From assembly GCA_025937035.1 (NCBI GenBank), contig JAICSG010000174.1, positions 1 to 7,579 of the forward strand: DNA of 7,579 nucleotides. The letters are read 5' to 3'. Shown piece by piece: positions 1-7,579 of the stretch (the first letter of the stretch is position 1; the number at the start of each line of letters is the position of its first letter). The notes under the pieces are model-generated. The model had not been told where the DNA came from. It was given only the letters and a program-made list of their open reading frames with translations, and made no database searches. Both the position numbers and the translations under genes were made by a program. The stretch is from Thermoanaerobaculia bacterium (GTDB taxonomy: Bacteria > Acidobacteriota > Thermoanaerobaculia > Multivoradales > UBA5704).

Positions 1-3706
<3,706 letters not shown>

Positions 3707-3830
3707 CGCGACCTCATCTCGCCGGTCCCGGTAAAAGAAAACTCTATGGGCAATGACTTCATGAAACTGAGCAAAACCGTTCGTCTCCCTTGAATAATCT
3801 TTCAAATCCAGGCGGGCGGCTCGGATGGGT

Positions 3831-3845
3831 CCGCGAAATTCGCGG
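3831..3845. promoter_or_regulatory. Candidate operator: perfect 7-1-7 palindrome
   Basis: CCGCGAA-A-TTCGCGG is a perfect inverted repeat with one central base, lying 125 bp ahead of the NRPS GTG start. A second repeat (AGAACCG/CGGTTCT) lies 11-36 bp further from the NRPS start. A short, tightly spaced palindrome between divergent genes is typical of a dimeric repressor or activator site. No regulator gene is in the window, so the binding protein is unknown and function is inferred from position and symmetry only. Confidence 0.4.
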
Positions 3846-4047
3846 TCACACATTTAGAACCGCAAATAAGGTGCCGGTTCTTCCACCCTCCGAGACACCT
3901 TCGAATCGTCACATCCGCTGTGTCCCGAGCCCGAGGCTACGATGCACTGATTGAAAGAGGCGGAATTGTCTCCGCCGCGCTGCCGGTTTCCGTGTCTTGG
4001 ATTGCAGCGAGTCGGGCCTCACGGACCTCTCACTATCACGAAGATCC

Positions 4048-4063
4048 CAAAGCTCGCGCTTTG
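4048..4063 (+). promoter_or_regulatory. Small hairpin ahead of the oxidase RBS
   Basis: CAAAGC-TCGC-GCTTTG can form a 6-bp stem with a 4-nt loop in the oxidase leader RNA. It ends 8 nt before AAGGAG (4072-4077), which sits 5 nt from the ATG. It could stabilise the leader or be an operator half-pair. It is short enough to be chance. Confidence 0.25.
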
Positions 4064-4082
4064 AAGTAAGAAAGGAGAGTCA

Positions 4083-4799
4083 ATGCTCGGGACAGGAATC
4101 AACGAACGCCTGGAAGAGAACCCCCTCCGCAAGGAGCTGATCCATCATCCGTTCTTCAAGGAGGTCCGCTCCTCCGAGGCCCTGGACCGGGACAAGGTCG
4201 GGGTCTTCCTCGGCCAGTGGTGGCACCCGCTCCACTACTTCCCGCAGTTCCTCTCCCGCACCATCGATCAGGTGCCGATGCTGGAGATGAAGACGGCGAT
4301 CTCGAAGATCCTCTACCAGGAGCTCGGCGAGGGTGACCCCGCGCGGGCCCACGAGAGGATCTACGTCACCACGATGAAGGACGCGGGCTTCGACGAGGCC
4401 ACGGTGGCCGAGGCGCCGCCGTTCGAGGAGACCGCCCGGCTGGTGCGGCGCTACCAGGAGGCCTCGGGCGAGCGCCTGAGCGCCCTCGGCTTCGTCTACG
4501 GCACCGAGGTCGCCGACCTCGCCATGGTCGCCGGCATCGGCAACGCCGTCCGCCGGGTCAGCGGCCTGAAGGACCTCCCCTGGGTGGACATCCACATCCT
4601 CCAGGAGCCCGACCACGTCGCCCAGGTCAACGAGGCGATCGAGCCCGACTTCTCCGCCGCGGAGGTCGACGCGATCGTCACCAACGCCGAGGAGATGTGG
4701 ACCCTCTGGATCAACTTCTTCAACCGCCTGCGCAAGGTGATGTTCGGCACCGAGACCCTGCCCGCCGCCGAGCCCGCCGAGGCGATGGCGACGGCGTAA
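4083..4799 (+). CDS. Haem-oxygenase-like diiron oxidase (HDO) family protein
   Basis: 238 aa, soluble, predicted mostly helical, with no signal peptide. The pattern fits the TenA/PqqC-like iron-containing redox enzymes (Haem_oxygenas_2 type). Helix 1 is FLGQWWHPLHYFPQFLSR (42-59). A helix with QELGEGDPARAH supplies Glu80 (or Glu83) and His90. YGTE gives Glu142, and DIHILQEPDH gives His171, Glu175 and His178, an H-x3-[D/E]-x2-H signature in which Glu replaces the more usual Asp. These are probable iron ligands by motif comparison only. Known family members use O2 for N-oxygenation, C-C cleavage or fatty-acid decarboxylation, so the reaction here cannot be stated. The ATG has AAGGAG 5 nt upstream. 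The gene is divergent from the FAAL-NRPS, which suggests a tailoring or precursor role in that pathway. An Ala/Glu-rich tail (about 224-238) is probably disordered. A plain TenA or PqqC assignment is less likely. Confidence 0.8.
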   Translation: MLGTGINERLEENPLRKELIHHPFFKEVRSSEALDRDKVGVFLGQWWHPLHYFPQFLSRTIDQVPMLEMKTAISKILYQELGEGDPARAHERIYVTTMKDAGFDEATVAEAPPFEETARLVRRYQEASGERLSALGFVYGTEVADLAMVAGIGNAVRRVSGLKDLPWVDIHILQEPDHVAQVNEAIEPDFSAAEVDAIVTNAEEMWTLWINFFNRLRKVMFGTETLPAAEPAEAMATA

Positions 4800-4808
4800 C
4801 GCCCGTCC

Positions 4809-4834
4809 GGGGGTGCCCCAGAGAGGGCGCCCCC
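4809..4834. terminator. Hairpin between convergent genes
   Basis: GGGGGTGCCC (4809-4818) pairs with GGGCGCCCCC (4825-4834) through ten base pairs, one of them G-U, closing a 6-nt loop. It lies in the 37-bp gap between the stop codons of the oxidase (plus) and the hydrolase (minus). No strong U-tract follows on either strand, so it resembles the T-poor terminators of high-GC bacteria and could act in both directions. Confidence 0.6.
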
Positions 4835-4836
4835 CG

Positions 4837-5496
4837 TCATTCCTTCCTCTTCATCGCCTTCTCGTCCAGCCAATTCAGGAAGACCCGCAGAGCGTCCGGC
4901 CGGATCTCGTGCCCCATGTCGAATTCGCGGTAGGTCATCGCCACCCCATAGGGGCGCAGGCTCTCCCGCGACTGGCGGGCCATCTCGACGTCGATGCGGT
5001 CGTCGCGGGTGCCGTGGAGGACGAGCACCGGGAACCCCTCGTGCTCGGGGAGCTTCGGCAGCAGCTCGACCAGCGGCGGCGGAAACCAGGAGGAGAGCGC
5101 CGCGAGCCCGGCGAACCGGGTGGGCTCGCGCAGGGCCAGCTCGTAGGCCATCATCCCTCCCTGGCTGAAGCCGGCGACCACGACCTTGGCGGGATCGATC
5201 GGATAGCGCGCGAGCGCCGTGTCGAGGAAGCTCCGCAGGGAGTCCGCCGCGCCCTGGAACGCCTCGACATCCGGCGTCACCCCCATCCGCAACGGGAACC
5301 ATCCATATCCATACTGGCCGCCGCCGAACGGCACCGCTACCTGCCCCTGCGGGCAGAGCATGATCGCCTTGCCGTCGAACAGCACCGGCGCGAGCCCCAG
5401 GAGGTCATGCGCGCTGGCCCCCCATCCATGGAGAGCGATGATCGCCGGAAACGGTCCGTCGCCGGCGGGGACGTGGGAGGTGTAGAGGAGATTCAT
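4837..5496 (-). CDS. Alpha/beta-hydrolase, phospholipase/carboxylesterase type
   Basis: 219 aa, cytoplasmic-looking, about the usual length of small acyl-thioesterase/carboxylesterase-like hydrolases. ALHGWGAS (21-28) supplies the oxyanion-hole region. The nucleophile elbow is GFSQGG (Ser111). HGTRDD gives the acid (Asp165, less likely Asp166) and MGHEI gives His196, so the triad is complete. The substrate cannot be read from sequence; family members hydrolyse carboxylic esters or thioesters. The ATG lies 11 nt after the toxin stop and has no clear Shine-Dalgarno, so translation is probably coupled to the upstream gene. The next in-frame Met (46) would remove the HGWG motif, so this start is preferred. 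It converges on the oxidase gene. It lacks features that would mark it as an NRPS type II thioesterase, so membership in the lipopeptide pathway is not supported. Confidence 0.88.
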   Translation of the reverse strand: MNLLYTSHVPAGDGPFPAIIALHGWGASAHDLLGLAPVLFDGKAIMLCPQGQVAVPFGGGQYGYGWFPLRMGVTPDVEAFQGAADSLRSFLDTALARYPIDPAKVVVAGFSQGGMMAYELALREPTRFAGLAALSSWFPPPLVELLPKLPEHEGFPVLVLHGTRDDRIDVEMARQSRESLRPYGVAMTYREFDMGHEIRPDALRVFLNWLDEKAMKRKE

Positions 5497-5507
5497 GACG
5501 TCAATAG

Positions 5508-5969
5508 CTAACTTTCACCCGGAAACATGAAGGTTTCCAGAGCTTGCCAACGAAGGACCTCAATGCCCTCGATCTTCAAGCGGTCATCGTTGGTCAGGAA
5601 CGAAGAGCAACCTTTCTGCAAAGCCGTCGCGGCGTGGATGGCGTCAGGCAGCTTGATCCGCGACAGGCCCCGCAGGTGGGCCGCCTCGATGAGGATCTCA
5701 CGAGAGACCGGACCGATGGCCAGAAAGCGGCGGTTCTGCAAGAATTCCAGGTAGGCTTCAGTAACTTCGGATCGCCCCAATTCCATCGGCTTGACGAGAC
5801 ATTCGGCGAGGCTCAGCTCACTGGTCACCGCCGCGAGCTCCCCTCGGTCCAGGGCTCCCAGCACCTCCCTTGCTACCCTGGCCCAAGGCTCCACCGCCTC
5901 CAGCACGTAGATGAAGAAATTGGCGTCGAGATAGACCTTCGGGCCGAGCCTTTCCCTCAGCGATCCCAA
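5508..5969 (-). CDS. vapC: VapC-like PIN-domain ribonuclease toxin
   Basis: 153 aa with the four acidic PIN positions: Asp15 in VYLDANFFIY, Glu56 in LAEC, Asp109 in KLPDAIHAA and Asp128 in TNDDRL. These normally bind Mg2+/Mn2+ and cleave RNA, in VapC toxins often tRNA or rRNA; the target here is unknown. The likely start is TTG at 5969, with GGAG 8 nt upstream. No ATG or GTG lies between it and the first catalytic Asp. The gene overlaps the upstream antitoxin by 13 nt, which is the usual toxin-antitoxin coupling and limits toxin synthesis relative to antitoxin. All catalytic residues are present, so the toxin looks intact. Confidence 0.9.
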   Translation of the reverse strand: MGSLRERLGPKVYLDANFFIYVLEAVEPWARVAREVLGALDRGELAAVTSELSLAECLVKPMELGRSEVTEAYLEFLQNRRFLAIGPVSREILIEAAHLRGLSRIKLPDAIHAATALQKGCSSFLTNDDRLKIEGIEVLRWQALETFMFPGES

Positions 5970-6187
5970 CTCTCACGCTCCGCCCGCAGGAAGGCATCCA
6001 CCTCGTCCGCACCCTTGAAACATCCCTTGCCCCTGCCCAGGAAGCTGACGAGAGGCTGATCCTCGACCGGCGCTTGCTCGACGAGGACGATGACCTCGGC
6101 CATGGTTCCGACAGCCAGGGCAGGATTGTGAATCTCGATCTTCCCTTCCTGCACTACCTTGACGTGCTCTCGAATGGCCTGGGTCAT
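5957..6187 (-). CDS. VapB-like antitoxin partner of the PIN toxin
   Basis: 76 aa. The N-terminal half resembles a small beta-rich DNA-binding segment of the AbrB/VapB kind (EGKIEIHNPALAVGTMAEVIV, about residues 14-34). The C-terminal part, with SFLGRGKGCF and EVDAFLRAERESW, resembles the toxin-binding tail I recall in antitoxins paired with PIN proteins. The ATG at 6187 has GGAGG 4 nt upstream. It overlaps the toxin by 13 nt and precedes it, the standard antitoxin-first order. Expected roles are neutralising the toxin and repressing its own promoter through the inverted repeat at 6213-6233. Assignment rests on context plus the C-terminal motif; the exact antitoxin subfamily is not certain. 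Confidence 0.78.
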   Translation of the reverse strand: MTQAIREHVKVVQEGKIEIHNPALAVGTMAEVIVLVEQAPVEDQPLVSFLGRGKGCFKGADEVDAFLRAERESWDR

Positions 6188-6207
6188 GGCACCTCCATCT
6201 CGGTTCT

Positions 6208-6236
6208 TTTATACAGGAGAGGGCTGCTCCTGTCAC
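6208..6236 (-). promoter_or_regulatory. Promoter of the toxin-antitoxin operon
   Basis: On the minus strand GTGACA (6236-6231, 5 of 6 matches to the -35 consensus) and TATAAA (6213-6208, 5 of 6 to the -10) are separated by exactly 17 nt. Transcription would start near 6201, leaving a leader of about 14 nt that contains GGAGG. It lies in the 53-nt gap after truA, so the TA operon can be expressed independently of truA. Confidence 0.6.
6213..6233. promoter_or_regulatory. Inverted repeat, candidate TA autorepressor operator
   Basis: ACAGGAG (6213-6219) and CTCCTGT (6227-6233) form a perfect 7-bp inverted repeat with a 7-nt spacer. It fills the region between the -35 and -10 elements and touches both, so a bound VapBC complex would block RNA polymerase. 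It is unlikely to be a truA terminator because no U-tract follows on the minus strand. Confidence 0.55.
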
Positions 6237-6240
6237 GGGC

Positions 6241-7038
6241 TCATTCTGCGACAACGGGAACGACCGGCATTGCCGGTCCCAGTGGCGGATCCCCCTCATA
6301 AAGAACCTTTTCCAGAAACAGCCCCGAAGGCGGCGCGGTCCACTCCGCCGGCAGCCCCTTGCCGGACTTGGGCGCCCTCGCCGCCAGCAGGCTTTCAAAT
6401 CCCCTCCGGTCCAGCTCCCCCGCCCCAACCTGCACCAGGGCTCCGACCACCCGGCGCACCATCTTCCACAGGAAGTGTGAGGCGGCGAGGCGGACCAGGA
6501 TCAGGGCGCCGTCCACCACCACCTCGGCGCCGTCCACCACCACCAGCGTGCTCGGCTGCTCGGCCGGACGCTCGCAGAAGAGGCGGAAATCGTGCTTGCC
6601 AGCGAGGAGCGCGGCCGCCTCGGCCATCCTCCTCTCGTCGAGCGGGCGCTTCACCCACCAGACGAAGCGCTTGGCCAACGCCGTGCGCCGGCGGGAGATC
6701 TGGTACAGATAGGAGCGCGAGACCGCGTCGTGGCGGGAATGGAAGCGGTCCGGCGCGGCGACCAGCCCGAGGACGTGGACGTCCGCCGGCAGCCGGTCGT
6801 TGACCGCCCGGCGGAACGGCTCGGGATCGACCTCCCGCGCCAGCCGCAGGTGCGCCACCTGGGCGAGGGCGTGGACTCCGGCGTCGGTGCGCCCCGAGCC
6901 CCCCAGCTCCCGTACCGGCGCTCCCGCCTCCTCGATGGCCCGCCGCAGCTCCCCCGCCACCGAGCGGGCGTTCTTCTGCTCCTGCCAGCCGTGATAGCGG
7001 GTCCCTTCGTATTCAATGTTCAGGCGGTAGGTCGGCAT
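6241..7038 (-). CDS. truA: tRNA pseudouridine(38-40) synthase TruA
   Basis: 265 aa, close to the 270 of the E. coli enzyme. TruA isomerises uridines 38, 39 and 40 in the anticodon arm of many tRNAs. The signature GSGRTDAGVHA (47-57) holds catalytic Asp52 with Arg50 and Thr51 beside it. FHSRHDAVSRSYLY (99-112) carries the conserved active-site Tyr region, GKHDFRLF (147-154) the second-half GxHDFxxF motif, and HFLWKMVRRVVG (188-199) the FLxxMVRxxxG motif. The end (PPSGLFLEKVLYEG) matches the usual C-terminal strand, followed by a short hydrophobic tail. The ATG at 7038 has GAGGAG 4 nt upstream. It is the first gene of the minus-strand group; the following antitoxin has its own promoter. Confidence 0.96.
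   Translation of the reverse strand: MPTYRLNIEYEGTRYHGWQEQKNARSVAGELRRAIEEAGAPVRELGGSGRTDAGVHALAQVAHLRLAREVDPEPFRRAVNDRLPADVHVLGLVAAPDRFHSRHDAVSRSYLYQISRRRTALAKRFVWWVKRPLDERRMAEAAALLAGKHDFRLFCERPAEQPSTLVVVDGAEVVVDGALILVRLAASHFLWKMVRRVVGALVQVGAGELDRRGFESLLAARAPKSGKGLPAEWTAPPSGLFLEKVLYEGDPPLGPAMPVVPVVAE
6505..6544 (-). repeat. Two-copy 21-bp direct repeat inside truA
   Basis: The 19-bp unit GGCGCCGTCCACCACCACC occurs at 6505-6523 and again at 6526-6544, a 21-bp period that preserves the reading frame. It encodes a doubled VVVDGA in TruA (residues 166-178). The region is no longer than expected for the family, so this is more likely codon-biased similarity of two segments than a recent insertion. 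Confidence 0.6.
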
Positions 7039-7142
7039 TTGGCTCCTCGAAATCTCGTGCTAAGATGCACCCCTTGTTGTTTTTGATGCCATGGACTCGG
7101 GCTGCTCATAAACCCCATTTTCGGTAACGGAGGATAACCGTC
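7039..7142. promoter_or_regulatory. Divergent leader region between truA and the secreted-protein gene
   Basis: This 104-bp gap is AT-richer than its flanks and must hold the starts of two divergent transcripts. On the plus strand a weak pair, TTGATG and CATAAA with an 18-nt spacer, lies ahead of GGAGG (about 7129-7133), which serves the ATG at 7143. No clear truA promoter is visible on the minus strand. Confidence 0.35.
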
Positions 7143-7472
7143 ATGAAGAAGATGATCGTTCTGTTCGCCCTGCTCGCTCTCACCGTGGCCGCCCTGGCCG
7201 GCGCCGCCGCCACCAAGGGGACCTGGACCGGCTGGGTCACCGACGAGCACTGCGGCGCCAAGGGCGCCAGCGCCGACCACAAGGCCTGCGCCGAGAAGTG
7301 CATGACCAACGGCAGCAAGCTGGTCTTCTACAACACCGCCGACAAGAAGATCTACGGCCTGGACAAGCAGGACGTGGCCAAGGCCAACCTCGGTCACGAG
7401 GTGAAGGTCACCGGCGAGCTCGAAGGCAAGAGCATCAAGGTCGACTCGATCAGCGCGGCCGGCGGCAAGTAA
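7143..7472 (+). CDS. Small exported Cys/His protein (DUF5818-like)
   Basis: 109 aa. Residues 1-23 form a signal peptide: KK, a hydrophobic core, and an Ala-rich end with likely cleavage after AGAAA. The mature part is about 86 aa. It opens with GTWTGWVTDEHCGAKG and then H46-x2-C49-x3-C53. With H36 and C37 this makes three Cys and two His within 18 residues, able to bind a metal or form a disulphide. A small beta-barrel-like half follows (KLVFYNT, KIYGLD, HEVKVTGEL, KSIKVDSI), recalling OB-like folds. Similar short secreted proteins are, to my knowledge, frequent in Acidobacteriota and carry domain-of-unknown-function labels. No function is known to me. GGAGG lies 9 nt before the ATG. The gene stands alone, divergent from truA. 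Confidence 0.8.
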   Translation: MKKMIVLFALLALTVAALAGAAATKGTWTGWVTDEHCGAKGASADHKACAEKCMTNGSKLVFYNTADKKIYGLDKQDVAKANLGHEVKVTGELEGKSIKVDSISAAGGK

Positions 7473-7474
7473 GA

Positions 7475-7516
7475 CCCTCCTCGCGAGAGGGAAAACACCG
7501 GTTTTACATGGTTTTT
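7475..7516 (+). terminator. Possible terminator of the secreted-protein gene
   Basis: Starting two bases after the stop codon, CCCTC/GAGGG (7475-7479 and 7487-7491) forms a 5-bp stem. It is followed directly by AAAAC/GTTTT (7492-7496 and 7501-7505) with a 4-nt loop, then a five-T run (7512-7516). Both stems are short, so termination is plausible rather than certain. Confidence 0.4.
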
Positions 7517-7579
7517 CGTAGGGGCGGGGGGTGTGCCCGGCCGGTGGGGGTGTTGGGGGGGGGCCAGCCCCGCGCCGGC
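7517..7579. repeat. G-rich intergenic tract, possible degenerate repeat or G-quadruplex
   Basis: The plus strand carries G-runs of 4, 6, 5 and 9 at 7521-7524, 7526-7531, 7546-7550 and 7555-7563. The flanks (GTAGGGGCGG and TGTGCCCGGCC) resemble the GTAGGGGCGGG...GCCCGCCC hairpin repeats dispersed between genes in many high-GC genomes. No gene is visible up to the window edge. Confidence 0.35.

Larger units (their letters stand above)
3707..4082. promoter_or_regulatory. Divergent intergenic region between NRPS and diiron oxidase genes
   Basis: This 376-bp stretch holds no convincing gene. It is clearly less GC-rich than its flanks and must carry the 5' regions of both the minus-strand NRPS and the plus-strand oxidase. 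I see several inverted repeats: CCGCGAA-A-TTCGCGG (3831-3845), AGAACCG/CGGTTCT (3856-3862 and 3875-3881, 12-nt gap), TTGAA/TTCAA (3790-3794 and 3801-3805) and CAAAGC/GCTTTG (4048-4053 and 4058-4063). The last lies just ahead of the oxidase ribosome-binding site. I could not find a convincing -35/-10 pair on either strand, so no promoter is called. A 19-codon open frame (3762-3703, minus) ends in a TGA overlapping the NRPS GTG, which could allow translational coupling but may be chance. Confidence 0.6.

Noticed and set aside
4080..4616. 178-codon minus-strand frame opposite the oxidase gene
   Set aside because: Low-complexity Leu/Val/Asp-rich product with no motif. The plus strand has a good RBS and recognisable family signature.
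5544..6059. 171-codon plus-strand frame opposite the toxin and antitoxin
   Set aside because: No RBS or recognisable motif; the minus strand encodes an intact PIN domain with all acidic residues.

Overview
High-GC window from a bacterial chromosome. An Acidobacteriota-like origin is my best guess, from the GC-rich coding style, the NRPS wording and a small secreted Cys/His protein of a type I associate with that phylum. No marker here proves it.

Left half (1-3706, minus strand): the first 1235 codons of a large lipo-initiating assembly-line gene that runs off the left edge. Domain order is fatty acyl-AMP ligase (FAAL), acyl carrier protein, condensation domain, then an adenylation domain cut shortly after its A2 motif. 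A fatty acid would be activated as the acyl-adenylate, loaded on the ACP and joined to the first amino acid, so the product is probably a lipopeptide. A 376-bp AT-richer intergenic region (3707-4082) holding several inverted repeats separates it from a divergent 238-aa haem-oxygenase-like diiron oxidase (HDO) candidate (4083-4799, plus). The HDO may be a tailoring or precursor enzyme of the same pathway. A strong hairpin (4809-4834) closes the HDO and the converging minus-strand genes.

Right half, minus strand, in transcription order: truA (tRNA pseudouridine synthase, 7038-6241), a VapB-like antitoxin (6187-5957), a VapC-like PIN toxin (5969-5508, overlapping the antitoxin by 13 nt) and a small alpha/beta-hydrolase (5496-4837, 11 nt after the toxin). 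A good sigma70-type promoter whose spacer is spanned by a perfect inverted repeat sits in the 53-nt truA/antitoxin gap. This is the layout expected for an autoregulated toxin-antitoxin operon, possibly carrying the hydrolase as a third gene.

Right edge, plus strand: a 109-aa exported Cys/His protein (7143-7472) divergent from truA, followed by terminator-like hairpins and a very G-rich stretch that may be a degenerate intergenic repeat or G-quadruplex former.

The most interesting part is the FAAL-NRPS/HDO divergent pair. The rest is housekeeping plus an ordinary TA module.
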